From contig JAQFVV010012992.1 of the NCBI GenBank assembly GCA_028023455.1, positions 278,648-342,647 of the forward strand: 64,000 nt of DNA, in the 5' to 3' direction. Both the position numbers and the translations under genes were made by a program. The stretch is from Epiperipatus broadwayi (lineage: Eukaryota; Onychophora; Udeonychophora; Euonychophora; Peripatidae). Positions 23,936 through 38,156 of this stretch are shown here, in pieces. Below the pieces are notes generated by a model. That model searched no databases. It worked only from the letters and a program-made list of their open reading frames with translations, and was not told the origin of the DNA. How positions within the stretch are numbered: the stretch's first letter is position 1; each line of letters opens with the position of its first letter.

Positions 23936-26900
23936 AAAGGAAAATAATTATAATTTTATAATGCCTATGAATAATAATATCATTCATAATAGAATGAGTA
24001 TAATAAACTAAGCTCAATGAATACCAATCAATAAATAATTATTCAGTCCTAATATAATCCTTTGTCTAATCACATATCTGTTAATTATAGCATACAAAAC
24101 AATGTTGACAATCTTTATTATAATATTATGAGTTCAGACAGCATTTAGAATAAACAGAAAACAAAAAAAATCTATCATTTCAAATACCCTAAATTCAAAT
24201 CTTACTTAAAATAAATTAAAGTAAAGCAATTAAACCAAATATCACTGTCTCAAAACAATGATATATTCTTAAGATATATTTCACTTATAATCAAATGAAA
24301 ATAATGATAAATCATTCAATAACTAAATTCTAATATACCTAATGAATCAAACATTGCTTATAATAATATAAACTTATACTAAAATTTAACAATGTTCATT
24401 TCTAAATAAAATAGTTCATGAATGATTGAGATAACAGCTTTAGTCTATTCTATAAGCTTACAATATTCATAATATTAAAATATACAACCCCAAAATTAAT
24501 TTTAAATCCTAATTTAATAAAATGATAAATAATATTAACTCATTCATGCTATACTCATATATTAATTTACTCTTACTAATCATGCTATTTATAACAAGAT
24601 AAAATATTTAACAATGATGTAATATCAATAAACTCATAAAATAATTTTGAATCTATATTATCCAATCATGCCAATATATAAAAGAAACAGTAGCTTTCTA
24701 TTGGATATTTACTTGCATACAATTAACTAACATCAATTTATTTTAAATTTCCTGTAACTAAACTACTAAAACTATATATTATAACAATCAAAACATATAA
24801 AAAATTATTAGCATTTATTATAATCAAGTATGAATATTAAAATTTAATATTTAACTGGATTTATGATCCACATCAAATAAATTTAAATATAATTACAGGA
24901 AATCATTCTGATTTACAACAGAACAAAATATACTGTGATCAGCTTTATAATTGAATAAGATTAAGATCTTATTGACTAACCATGAATCCAATATAGTACA
25001 TATCCAATCAATAATAATTTAGATAAAACACACACATATTTAATTATAATTACTATATAAAGTTTATATCCAGTCAGATAATAACTATTGAATTCAATAC
25101 AAAAAATAATATAACCATACTCACCAATCCTGGAATTTGATTTCAGATTATGTTTTATAGTCATTTCAAATAAATTTTACGATATAATAAGTTTATCTTG
25201 TCTCATTTGAATGTTATTAATCAATCAATCTGTGTTGCATAATTGGACAATAACCAAACAAGTTTGTTTGATTTAAGTCAAATTAAAATTTATTAATAAA
25301 TAAATATCAATTATATAATATACAGATATATAAGAATAGATTGTAAACAATTGATATGTACACCTACAATCTAATTGCATGTACAATAGATCATCAAGTG
25401 ACATTAATTTCATATTTAAATATGTGATTACCTATTAATCTCCACCTATTTAATACTAAATATGAAACACATATATATCATCACAAATATGTTGTGGAAC
25501 ATTCATATTTTCCAAGATAAGTGAGTTTAATATATATTTTCTTTTATACTTCATGTAAATATATAATTAATCTATATATATATATATATATAAAATGAAT
25601 CTACTTATTTGTTGATATAAATTTAAAAGAACAAAATAAAGAAATACTTATTGTGATAAAATCTTTCTTTCAATTTCCTAATATAAGTGATATATCTGAA
25701 GTTAATTTAAAATCAATCAATATTAAAATGACTATTTTTAAATATTACAATAATAATTACTATGCCATAAAATATGTTTAAACTTAAGAAAACATAACAC
25801 TCTTATATTTTCATATGTGAATAGATTACTATTTAACTTAAAATTATATTCTATTTATCAATGAATATTATACATTTTTAAATGAAGAAAAACAAAAACA
25901 AATAATATATATATATATATATACATAATATATATATAGTATCAATAATAATAACAATAATAACAACAAACCTTAATGAGAGTCTTTAAATACTGTATTC
26001 CAGAATGGCATCACAGTTCTGATGTCTATTTCAAACTACAAGCCAATAGTATGTCCTTATTCCAGAGAAAATATAATATATTTGCAAAAACTTTTAAATT
26101 CAAAGTACATTTTGTTGATTCTAATGTTCTATAAATATATCCAAATTATTCTCTCAAATAATAATTATTTGGTTTGTATGATATTATACACATAAGTACT
26201 AGTTTATATTCATGTTGATATGAAAAGATATCCTCTCATGAACAAATATTATTTCAAAATGCTATGAATGAATAGATGCTAGCTTTATGTAGGATGATAT
26301 GATGGGAAATTAAACTGATTCATGTCAGATAAAATTGATCAATTGATCTAATAAAATTATACAGGCAGGTAGATATGACTCTTGTATGCCTTCTAACATT
26401 TGTATTCCATCTTTAAAATACAGATAATTCCATTTTAAAGGAGAAAAATATTCTGAGGTTTTATAATGAAATAATTTCGATGATTTTTTCTTTTATAATA
26501 AATTATCGTTTTCCCATAAAATTTTCTCAACATGCTGCCCAGTTAATGAGCAGACAATGTTGCTTCTTACTCTTCATTTTGTTTAATCAACTATATACTT
26601 TTAAAATAAATAAAAAGGAAATCATATAAGGAAATCTATATTTGCTTCTGTTTAAAGCTAAAACAAAAGAGAGAATGAATTTAAACTATTCAGTTCTATT
26701 TATAACATTTTTCATTGCTATCAGTGTAATTATAGAAATTCTCTCTATACATTCATTAAGCAATTTCTTATAGCATTTCTCTAATAAAAATTACATTATA
26801 CAACAAATAAAAATAAGTATTTTAGAATTATTATATACAACAAAAATTTACATTTCACAATACCAACACTATTTTTCATTCTAACATAAATTAAACAATC

Positions 26901-28190
26901 TACACTACATTACACTGGAAATATATATATATATCATACATATCTTCTCAGTATAATATTACACAAATAAAAAGAACAAATATATTTGAAATATTAAACA
27001 TTTATTTATATTGTTTACAATTTACCATTGTGAATGCAGTAATGAAAATGAAACATATAACAAAAGAATAATTTTATCCAAACTATATGCTTTATTATTC
27101 AAATATTCATTTTCCTTTTTAAAATGAATAAAGTCAATTTACAATCTTACAATGCAATTAATAATAAACAATTTCATATCAATATTACCATTGTCATAGC
27201 AACAAAGTTCAATGCTTCATAAGTTAACATATTCACCATCCAAAAACTAAACAAGAAAAAAAGATAAAAAAAATTTATGACTGATATCTTATCACATTCT
27301 GAAACATATCTCAAATTTCAGTAGGCACTATAGTAAATCTAAAAGAAGACTTATACAATATTTAATTTCGAATAATACAAAACATATCAAAATTTAAAAC
27401 ATTTCCATTTACCAATATTTGAGTTTGTTCAAAATATATGGCGTCTGCAATAGTTTCATATCATCAGAACTACCCAAGTAAACGTCCTAGGTTCAAACTC
27501 ACAAAGTATTCAGTTGTTAGCCTTAGTAAAAGTTAAAAAGGTCCTTATTTCTATTCAGACCTCATTATGGAAGATTACAGAAAATGTTTTTGCATAAAGT
27601 ATGCATGAAGACAAATGTCAACATTACTATAATTTAGTGCTTGATCAAAAAGTTTTAAAAACATTCATTGCAATACTTTTATAGAATGAAGATTCATATT
27701 AATAATATAAAACTTATTTTTAAATGATTATTTATCAACAGTATCAATAAAATATTACTATTCTAAATATAAGCATTTATTTTATATCATTCAACTTTTT
27801 GGCCAGCATGACTTCCTACATTTGGAATTTTGAATATAATTTGCAATTACATTAGCTATTAACGGAAGAAAAAATCAGTATAGTACTAGCCTATCATTAA
27901 ATTTATTATTCTGCACTTACAATTTGTGATAGATTTCCTTATTATTCATGTTTATTTATACATTTTGAATAATTTAATATCTTCTCATTATATAAAAAAG
28001 AAATCAAATTGAAATATTTTTTTTACTGTTACTCAAATATGCCACTTAAAATACTTTAAAAGGAAAATAAATAACACTAGCTTTCTTTAATAACAATTAT
28101 ACTACTAAACAAATGTGCAATATAATTATTTATTTGCAAGCACCAAATTATTCATAAATAAAACTATATGCAAAATAATTATCTATCTTG
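23936..28190. other. Long AT-rich stretch without genes
   Basis: Over 4 kb of A/T-rich DNA with TA runs (near 25577, 25905 and 26921). No exon-like frame with splice sites was found and no known element recognised. Confidence 0.5.
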
Positions 28191-28200
28191 TACTAGTACA

Positions 28201-29420
28201 TTAGACAGGCATGCCACTTGATGGCATTGTCTATGTGCTAAAGCACAAAAATGCCATTTAAGCAGCCAACCGTAACTTTCACAGCCGTGTTTACATGTAA
28301 TACAACAATTCTGTTGTATTAGACATTGCAGGCTGTCTTATGGCATTGCACTGAATTATTTCTGCAAATTTGCACACTCACGGTTTTCTATGGTCTCATC
28401 TGAGGCTGTGTGTATTTCAAGTATCCTAAATTCGTTAATTGTAAATCTTTTTTTTCTTTTTTAATTGCAAAGACCTGCAAGTGTGGCAGATCATGAAGAT
28501 TTCCACCAGCAAAACAACAAGTCAATTCCAATGTATGTCATGCACATGCAATTGAAGCTGTTTGATTAGAAAGTTGACTTGGTTTGATGGCTCCACAATA
28601 CTGTTTTTGAAAGTGATACATCTCATCTATTACTCGAGCTGTGAACAAGCCACAGTCAAAGGTGTCCAGACAGAGCTGGACATCTGCAAGAATGTCATGT
28701 TGCAGTGGAACAACGGTCTGCAAGAGCTGGCCATTCCAACACTGCTAAAGTGGAGAAACCACAAACAATGCAGAACTGCCAGGAAATTTCTGGACAACTA
28801 CTTGGCAGAGTTTATGTGGCACCATCTGAATAAGTACTAAGACCTCTTCCTGGCCATCCTCTCAGAGATATCTGTGACATGTTATCAAAACCCACAGTAA
28901 CAATTTGTTTCTTTTTTATTTTAAATGTAAATCAAAGTTTAAAAAGTGAAAATTTTTTGGGTAATATTTTTTAATTTGTTGGTCTTAATAAAAGAACAGT
29001 GTTTAAAAAGTCAAAATTATGTCTTCTTGTTGTTTTTGTTTGAATGTGTTTAGGGATGGGGGGTGGCATTGTGTTTCAAATGAATTTAGTTGAATTGTTA
29101 TTTTGTTTTTAATTTCAACTTTATTAAAAAAAAAAGGAAAGCAAAGATTCAAAAGTCTTTATTTTGTCTTATCTTTTAGTTTTTTTTTTAAATTTAATAA
29201 TATTAATAGTAAAAAAAATTAAAAGAATAATAATTTTGATTTATTTTTATTTAAAAAAAAAAATAGTTAAAAAAAGTAAAAAGTCGTATTTATTTGTATT
29301 TTTTTTAAAAAAAAAGTATCTAAAAAAATAAAAAACAAAAGAAAAAAATGGCCTAGGAACGCTACATTTGATTGTTTTTGCATAGCAATAATACCATTCA
29401 GCGGCATGCCTGTCTAATGG
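28201..29420 (+). mobile_element. Merlin-like DNA transposon, internally decayed
   Basis: Inverted ends: the left begins TTAGACAGGCATGCC and the right, inverted, reads CCATTAGACAGGCATGCC. The outer flanks carry an exact 9-bp direct repeat ACTAGTACA (28192-28200 and 29421-29429), a size that fits the Merlin superfamily (8-9 bp). The interior is clearly less AT-rich from 28200 to 28900, then becomes A/T homopolymer-rich to 29340. It encodes the end of a transposase (see 28562-28840). Confidence 0.72.
28562..28840 (+). pseudogene. Merlin / IS1595-type transposase, C-terminal remnant
   Basis: A 92-codon open frame ending in LDNYLAEFMWHHLNKY, which resembles the C-terminal 'SYLAEFMWR' end of Merlin and IS1016/IS1595 DDE transposases. 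The middle (GVQTELDICKNVML) sits where these enzymes have their 'TG.HT..IE..W' block, but is heavily changed. The N-terminal part and the first catalytic acids are not readable, so this is a dead copy. The frame opens with an ATG by chance. The assignment rests on the C-terminal motif plus the element's termini and target duplication. Confidence 0.55.
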
Positions 29421-29429
29421 ACTAGTACA

Positions 29430-30940
29430 TTGTCCTGAAGTAAAAATAATTATTTATAAATAAAATGTTCTTAAAAGAACTTATGAAAATAATATGTGTA
29501 AGCTAATTCATATAATAAATATATATTAAAATGATGTGAATATAGCAGATATTACCTGTATTCATTTTGAAAATTTAATTAAGTAAAACAATATTGGTTA
29601 AAATATATTTTCTACTTTAAAACTGTAAAATATACATTTTTATAATGTAAGGTTTAATTTTATTTAAAATAAACTAAGAAATATGAGGGTGCTCAGCATT
29701 TTCTTCATGTTCACAATCAACGTGTTGAGCTTGGACGTCTACAAGAAAAGAATATGATAGGTAAGAACAGTGGAAGTATTTTAAAATAATATACACAATT
29801 GACCCCCACTTAAAGAACATATTATCTATCTAAAAATTTCACATTTAAGTGTTTTTGCATTATAAATAGTGCCATCAAGAGGCTGACACGGTAGAATAGA
29901 AAACTACCAATAATTCTTTGGTAACAAGCATTTAAGTAATAAATTAGTATTTTTATTACAATTTACAGAATACAATGCATTTATAACCAAAGTCTTCTGA
30001 AAATAATATAAATTAGAACATAACATGCTGTCTATGAAGAAATATCAATAAGTGCAATGAATTCTCAAAATTAACATATATACATGTGAAACATATATGA
30101 TAATTGATTTTGAGGATACAACACACATCATTCTGTTTTCTAAAAATTTTTATAAATAAAATGCAGTCATTTCATCATCTTCATTATACTATTATGAGAA
30201 TAAACTGAAACTTATATACAATGTTCTTTAGTACAAAAACATTCTTTAAACGGGGTTGGGCATGAGATAATATTTATATATACTAATATATACTAACATT
30301 ATTCTGAAAAAAAATTAATATTTGATCAAAAAACATGACATTGTAAATACTTTTCAGTATTTATTTACTCAAGAGTTCTTTACACTATATTATTTTTTTG
30401 TTTTGTTTGATATATTATGTATGTACATGCATATGATACATATATTTCAATATATTAGAAAAGATATAAAGTACTCTTTTTTGCACTATATTATCTTAGC
30501 TTGAATGTATTTATTACTGTTTTTAATTAGTATTTTTAATCTTAATATTGCTTTATCTCCTTTTATTTTTCCAGAAAAATACTAATTCCAAGTAATATAT
30601 CATCAACCATTAACAAACATCTTTTAATTACTGTATATGTTCTTTTTTGCTAATTTGGTTTTATCAACAATTATTTTTTTTTTTTGTAAATTGAAGATGA
30701 TTATCAAGTGCAAATGAAATATCTTGTTATAATAAAAAAATTCACTAATTAAAAAATTAAATTAGAATTTGCACATCATTTAAAAATATTATCAAATTTT
30801 GAAGATAGTTCAATTTGAATGAAATCAATAGGATTATAACAAAAATAGCTGGTGAAAAAAATATCAATTCACTAACAAATTTTCTAATGATACAAGACAA
30901 TGTATAAAGAAAATAAAGAATATAAACATGTATAAAAAAG
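29430..30940. other. AT-rich non-coding stretch
   Basis: No supported gene. It joins the Merlin-like insertion to the LINE remnant. Confidence 0.5.
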
Positions 30941-30944
30941 ATCC

Positions 30945-32230
30945 ATTAAAAAGAATTGAATATCTAGAGTTTTGTAGAGTCAGACAAAAAAGAGCTAATT
31001 GTAATATAAAAAAAATACAATTGTAAATTAGCAAGGAAAGCTATAGAAAAGAATAAAAGTCTCAAAAATGTAAAATAACATCTTAGTATTGGAATGAAAG
31101 TTATTTCTGCAAAAAAAATAAAAGATCTGTGGAAGAGTTCTATAAAGTATTATATAATAATAAAAAATAATAATTATTCTCTACAATTACTACATCTTCT
31201 GAATTGTCCAACATTTTAAATAAAAAAATGACATGCAATTAAATCTATGAAGAAGAGAGAGGCTCTAAGTAATGATGAAATTATAATCAATATCTTAAAA
31301 AAGGCAGGTGAAAAAATAGAAAAATTGCTGTTAAAGTCGCCCACCTAATGTCTAAATGATAAAGACATACCAGATAATTGGAAAAATGCAATATGAACAT
31401 TGATATTTAAAAAAGATGAGAAATATTTAAGATCTAGCAATCTTTTATCAGTTCTATATTTAAATAAATTATTAGTTGTCACCAAAAGAGCAAGATGAAT
31501 TTAAAAGCAGTCTTAGCACAGTATGATCACATCCAAGTCTTGAGAAAAGTTATATAAGGGAACAATAAATATAAGTAACCTTTATGCTTTGGAATTATAC
31601 ATTATGAAATGACACTTGAATATATAAGCATTTCTACAGTAATTAAAGTATAGGATCATTGAGATATAAATATAGGATACTGTCATATTCTGAAAAATAT
31701 TTATCGAAATGCAAATGATTATATTACATAATGATGCTAAGATTAACAGCGAAAAGGATATGTAACAGGGTATCTTCGTATCTCCTAAACTTTTTACAGT
31801 AGTTTTACAATAAGTACAGATGATGTGATTATTTATGTGGTAAGATGTGTTAGCTGGAAATAAGATGAAATATTGCAAGAGTTATCACATGAAAGTAAGA
31901 ATGTAGGACTAAAGATAAATACCAAAAAGTCTAAAGTAATGTTCAATGAATGTTCCCAAAAGAAGAAAATAAAATGATAAATTATTAACAACTACAAATA
32001 CCTTGGTCAGATTATTAATACAAATGGAAACATAATTTCTGAAATTAATCACAGAATTAAATTACAAATTGACGTCAATTTATTATTCTACAGGAAAAGA
32101 TCATGTGGGAATGTTAAACCAATTATTAATTAGAACTTAAGAATCGTACAAGAAATGAGTTTAGGGTTGGGGAAGTAAATTTTGAAAAAAATGTTTAAAA
32201 GTTTTCCAATGTGTGATTTTTTTTATCAAT
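30945..32230 (+). pseudogene. Decayed LINE reverse transcriptase
   Basis: Plus-strand translation across frames and stops gives, in order: a linker with VEEFYKVLYNN and TITTSSELSNIL (31130-31210); KDIPDNWKNA and LIFKKDEKY (31360-31425); NLLSVLYLNKLL (31438-31475); QGIFVSPKLFT (31755-31795), matching the 'GVRQGDxISPKLF' block; STDDV at 31813-31827 in the place of the catalytic FADD; then LQELSHESKNVGLKIN, KKSKVMFNE and NYKYLGQIINTNGNI (to about 32035). This is the full RT palm-to-thumb order of the 'endonuclease-reverse transcriptase' LINEs common in invertebrates. Many stops mean it is inactive. Confidence 0.82.
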
Positions 32231-35200
32231 TTAAAATTCATTGGATATATGTAAAATAATTACCAAAAATTAATATACAAAATGCATAGAAGCATAAAAA
32301 CTGCAAAATGACTTGAATTACACGATCTCAATTTTTTTTTAGCTTAAGTGAAATGTCATCTATTTTTTAAAAGTCATCTCTGAATGTTGTCAGTTAAAAA
32401 GATTTTTGTAAATGATTTAAATAATAATTAACTTGTAGAAACAAGAAATAATGATTAATAACAATATTATGATAAACTATAAAAGAATATTGGTATCTCA
32501 TTACTATGTACATTCTATTCGAAAAATAGAAAAAAATGTCTACTACATATTGAATAGAGCATTACCATAAAGAAATGTTAATTTTTCATAGTATCTCGTA
32601 AAAAATTTTGAAAAATTATTGTTTGATATTTATATTTTTAATACAGGTACTACATAGCTTCCCAGAATATTTTAAGAAAATTTAAGTACAGTTAAATAAA
32701 AGTGACAAAATTTAGAATAAAATCTGCAATAACTTTTTAATTACCTGTAACAAGAAATTAAGTGTTCAAAAACATAAATCTAAATCTTAAAATAAGGAAA
32801 TACTAATTTAAATTTTTTGTTCTCATTTATATATTTGACTATATCTATAATCATCAGCATTTGTTCAAAATCCTGCTTTAAACAAGGAGAAATAAAATGC
32901 AGTTATTTTCTTGATAAATCTCTTAAAATTAAAGCATATTGTACAGATAACGTTTACAGTATTTTACAGATAAGACATTCAATATTTTTATAGCATTGCT
33001 TATAAAATAAAAACTGAATATTATTTATCAACAAAATGATTTCATAATTAGTACTGAAAAAAAAACTAAATAGTGGTTAGAATACTTTATATTTTATAAA
33101 CATTTTATACATTTTTGCATTATTTTATATATTTCTTTGATCAAAATTTGTAATTTTGAAATATGCCAATGCAAACACATTTCTTAACAATAAGTGTATT
33201 ATTGTTTGAGGAAATGATATTTAAATCTATGATTTTTAAATATTATAGAAAATGTGTACTTGATTACAGATATATTTACACTATGATTGACAACAATTAT
33301 AAATATTCTTTTTATTAGAATAAATAAAATTTAATTTGAAATTGTTACATACAACATTTTCCATTACACTAAAAATTTCATTATTTTGTGGATTGTGACT
33401 GATAATATTGATAGCACCTCATGCTCTACAGATTGGAGTGGCCTAAAATTGTCATGTTTCATAAAAGAAAGTGGTATTTATATATATATAGGTTATATAT
33501 TAATAATAGAATAATATAATATTATACAATCTGTCATGAAAGGTATTTTATAGGAAAGTTTTATAAGATTTTAAAAAGTCATACAAGTTACATTTTAAAA
33601 ATATGGTTTATTAATCTTAAGGTAACGATCGAATATTAAGATGAGTTTTAGGAATATGTTATTACCTTTTGTAAATGTTTAAGATACTGAAGGAAGTTCA
33701 AGCATATAGTATTTCTCTTTTGTGATTAATCTAAAAGGCATGTAATTTCCATATAATGGACAGCAACAAAAATATCATAGCTCTCCAAATTTGTTAAATA
33801 ATGATGCATCATCATCATTACTTTACATTATATCTGGTCTAGGATAATGTAGGTTTCCCACCATGCTCTTAATTAAGATCTTATGCAAAATCCAATAATA
33901 AGTTTATATCTGATTTTTTTTATAACTTAAAAATTATTATGAAGATCAGAGTAATCATCTGTGAATGAATAAAGATAGAAATCCATAATGGTATATTCTT
34001 TCTCTCACAAGTATTATGATGCTGCAAAATGATCAATTAATCACAAATATTAAAAGATGTTTTCCATTAAAATCAAATCAGTAAAGAATCAACAATATCA
34101 AATAATAAAAAAATTAGGTTTACTGCCATGTATCATTGTGTCATGCCTATTCAAACATATATAGTATATATAATTAGTTAATAAGTTCATGAGATTTACA
34201 AATAAAAACAATAAAAGGGATATCACAAATAAATTCTTAAAATATGTGGCATCTTTTATAATAATTAAATAAATTGAAGTCAATCCATAAATTGAAATAT
34301 ATAATTGTAATTCAAACTTTAATACATACAGGGAAATATTTGTTTTGTTTCATTTCCATAACTTTTATACTCTGAAATATTTTATTTATTCAGATTTAAT
34401 AAGTGAGACTCTATAGAATCAAGTTACTACTAGGCAAATGATTTGGCAAAGGTTGGGCAAGAATAATTAGCTGTTATGGGTCAATGTTTACATGGCAAAT
34501 GATGGCTAGGAAGAATCACCTAAACAAATAAGATAATTTATTTTTCATTTTTATATTTATAGACAGATATATATTAAGTGAATATAAAATATGAAGATGA
34601 TTATATGTTTAGTCTATTTTATTTTGGATTTAAAGTTGTAAAAAATAGCATTTAACATATTCTTAATCCACCATGCAATCTAAAAAAAAATAAAAAGTAT
34701 TGGATAAAGGAAACAAATATTGACTACTTCTTACTCCAATTTCTTCTTCATATGCCATTTGTTTATTATATACCAAATTGGTCTGTACTTAGTAAAACAC
34801 ATAGTATATCAAAATAGACCCAATGATATATATATATTCTGTTTAAAATTGGTTCTCTAGTTAAAATATTAAAATAGCTGTGTAGATATAGTGAATTATT
34901 AATTTACCATTCTTTTATTTTGTATTATTTCTATAATATAATAGTATAGATAATATTAATGTTTTGAATACATTTTTAAATGTTTCATTATACATGATTA
35001 ACTATTAAAAATTTTAATTTAGCAAAAGAGAATTTTACATCTACATTTTTTGTTGTTGTTGAAGAAGTGGTTAAAATTCAGAGTTGTCTTTCTTTCTTAC
35101 TAGCTTTGAAGATTCTCTGAAGTTACATTGAAAGACAGATATTAACAGCTATAATAATTTCAATAAATATTTAGAAGTGTATAAATTAATTATATATATA

Positions 35201-36140
35201 AAGCTTAATTTGAGATTACAGTAAACAAAATATTATTCTTAATAGAAAGTATTCAAATAGTTTATTAATATGAGGAGAGGTAATTTATTTATTATTAACC
35301 TCTAATTTAAACTCTAGTTTAACTGTATGCACTTAATTAATTAATATACCTGTTAACTTTAATATAATTTGCTTAAAGATTCCCCATCCCCCCAAACATT
35401 ATCTATAAGTTACAAAAATTTAGATTTATGGTTTCAGCAATTTTTCATTTCTCTCTCTTAAAATGCAAGTTATTATGGATTTATAATTTTAAATATTAAC
35501 CATATTAATTTATATAATATTTGGAGAACTGTTTTTTTATCTTCAAAGAAGTCCAAACAATTATCATAGTGAAATATTTGTCTGTTTATTCTTTGCATTT
35601 ATAATTAAACATTTGGATATATTTAATAATAGTAGAAATAATATATATTAATATATATAGAAAAGTAGTTAAAAAATATAAAATAGATCTTAAATTAGAT
35701 CACTTATGTATATCTTCTTTGTATTAAATGTATAATTATTTTATTACAAATTTAAAAAATCAATTATCTGTTTATATAACTCAACATTTTTAAAAATTAT
35801 ATATTGATAACCATTCAATTTTGGTCAAATAAAGATACAATTTTTTTTTCTATTTAGTTATAAATCTTTTTTATTAATTAAGTTTTAATACTAATCTTTA
35901 AATATATTCTGTAAAAAAAAATAGTTTAGTTCTTTGAAGGTCATGTGACATTTGGTTAACCAAACAGCAGGCTGAATATCACTCAGTTGAGAATCATATC
36001 ATAATCTTTAGCAGTGACTTTTTTTTTGTAATTCAAAATTTTTTTCCTGCTATTTAATATTCTTAACATACATCATTTTTATTTTATTAAACATTATTTT
36101 CAACAAACTGAGACCTCATTCTATAATAATTGTTATATAT
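32231..36140. other. AT-rich non-coding stretch
   Basis: No exon-like frame or recognised element. Confidence 0.5.
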
Positions 36141-36147
36141 ATATATA

Positions 36148-36735
36148 AAGTAGTTTTTGGGTTAAACCATGTGATATTTTTGCTTACTTCCCAACATTTT
36201 GATAAAATAACCTCCATCATTGTCAAGATTAACTTTTTAAAGAAAAACCATTAGATATCAAACAGTAATGAGATTGAGGATGAGGTAAAGAATGAGATTG
36301 AACATGCAGAATATATGAATTAACATAATGTTTATTTTATTTATTTTGATAAATGCAAAAATACTTGTTAATTTGGGGAAGTATAAATTGAGAACCATGA
36401 GGAAGTCGATTGAAATATTAAAAAAACCAACTGGTTTAAATAGGGCTGATGAAGCACAACATATTCCAGCCTTATGGAGATCACTTATTTTATCACTTTC
36501 TTCAAATATAAATTTGAAAACAATTAACGATGAAACTGAAGAAAATAAACATTTTGTTAATTCACATATTCTGAATACTCAACCACTTCATGTTCAATCT
36601 CATTCTTTACCTCATACTCAATCTCATGACTATTTGGGATCTATTGATTTTTCTTTAAAAAATTAATCTTGACAATTTTGTCAAAACATTGGGAAGTAAG
36701 CAAAAATAACACACAGTTTAATCCAAAAACTATTT
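36148..36735. mobile_element. Fold-back element with about 200-bp inverted arms
   Basis: The left arm (36148-36352) and right arm (36533-36735) are inverted copies: TAGTTTTTGG.TTAAAC, TTTTTGCTTACTTCCCAA, TGTCAAGATTAA, TTTTTAAAGAAAAA and GAGGTAAAGAATGAGATTGAACATG all recur as complements. The arms have small indels relative to each other. About 180 bp of unrelated sequence lies between them and carries an open frame. Ends are in A/T-rich DNA and no clear target duplication was found. Confidence 0.72.
36328..36666 (+). CDS. Open reading frame inside fold-back element, function unknown
   Basis: A frame of 112 codons. The central part (from MRKSIEILKK at 36397 to about NDETEEN at 36545) lies in the loop between the arms and looks more protein-like than its surroundings, with mixed charged residues and a tryptophan (HIPALWRSL). 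The last third (HILNTQPLHVQSHSLPHTQSHDY) is encoded by the inverted arm and owes its His/Ser/Gln repeats to it. I recognise no domain. It could be a captured exon fragment, a small element-borne protein or chance. No splice sites or promoter support it as a gene. Confidence 0.25.
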   Translation: MFILFILINAKILVNLGKYKLRTMRKSIEILKKPTGLNRADEAQHIPALWRSLILSLSSNINLKTINDETEENKHFVNSHILNTQPLHVQSHSLPHTQSHDYLGSIDFSLKN

Positions 36736-36739
36736 TATC

Positions 36740-38148
36740 TAGATCATATAATGGTGAAAACATTACATATATATATATAAAACCAAATGGTTTGTTGATT
36801 AGAGATCACGGGCCATTTAAACACTACTAGTTATGAATTAAACTTCAATTCAAGGACATTTAACTTTCATTCCAACAGTTTGCTGCTATTCTAAATCTCA
36901 CTTAGGTTTATATTTTAAAATCAAAAGTGCTTTTTTAATTTTACATTTAAAAAAATATGAATTCATATTTTATTTTAGTTAACCCTACATAATGACATAA
37001 GATTAAGATGTGGGAACTTAAGTATTACTAGTAATACTTTAAATATTTGCATTTTATTATTTATCTAATACATTTGTATACCATGACCATGAGCTAGGAT
37101 TAAAATCCTGGTGAGCTTTAGAAAATTTCCCCCCTGTAGTTAGTTCATAGTTAACCCATTAATCAGTTAATTTTTGCTTTTTAGATGGCTATTTAAGTAT
37201 TCTTAGCTAGATGGTAAAATAAAAAAATAAAATCATCATTATTTGAAAGTTAATTAATTTGATAATAATTTCTTCATCATTATTCCTCTTTGAAAGACTG
37301 TTTTCATCATATCTTTATTGTCTAAAGAATACAATAATCTAGTAAAATTTATTTATTAAGTACCATGTTTATATAACATTACCACAAATACTATAACCAC
37401 TGCAACATGTATTCAATTCTAGTAAGTTAAATGTATTTAAGATACTTTGAATAGCAGATATTATGCTCTAATTCCTAAGTTCTCACAATTATTTCTCTTC
37501 ATAAAATGATCTGCCAATTTCTTCACAACAGAGTCAGTTCCCATTTGATTGCTGGTTAAATTTTATAATTTGCATGATGACCAATTAATATGCAAATTAA
37601 ACACAAAAGGCTGAGAGAAATGTTAATAAAGTAAGAGATGTATAAATGAAATATTAAGTCTTAGAGAAACACAAAAACTTTTATTTTTATAAAAGAATAT
37701 TAAAAAACTAGCACAAAAATTTTGTTAAATGTATTTTGATACTGCAAACACAAATCAACGTAAAATCAGAATTGTATATAAAAATTGTCACAAGAATATT
37801 TAAATAATGCAAATATAATAAAAATATGATAATATATATAAACAAATACTCTGAATACAATTTCAATGACTTCTTTGGTTTTTTAAAAATCTCTGCATAT
37901 CTAAATATGGTTTATTATTAAAAGTTTTTATAAACATAATTCAGCATGGTTTAAACACACTTCATGAAAAAAAAATATTTTTCACATATATGTGATAAAT
38001 GAAATATAAATAGAACTACTATAATTTTTTCATTGCTATAAATATTGATGGAATTGATATAAATATTGATGGAATTGATATTCTGCATTTTTATCTCAAT
38101 ATTTTGATTAATTAATAATCTTCCTTGATACTATTTTAATACTTTATA
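36740..38148. other. AT-rich non-coding stretch
   Basis: No supported gene. A 21-bp unit (ATAAATATTGATGGAATTGAT) is tandemly doubled at about 38038-38082. Confidence 0.5.
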
Positions 38149-38156
38149 CTATATAA

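Noticed and set aside
22234-26935. Repeated TA, TATATA and A/T runs as promoters (TATA boxes)
   Set aside because: Such runs are expected by composition in DNA this AT-rich; no gene start follows them.
27440-27530. tRNA-like segment around GGTTCAAACTCAC
   Set aside because: Only a B box-like motif; no matching A box at the right distance or cloverleaf.
36148-36735. Resemblance of the arm segment TTGACAATGATGGAGG...ATCAAAATGTTGGG to a hammerhead core (UGAUG ... GAAAC-GUUGGG)
   Set aside because: Between the two supposed core strands no stem II can be formed, and no upstream sequence pairs to give stem I. Kept as a fold-back element only.
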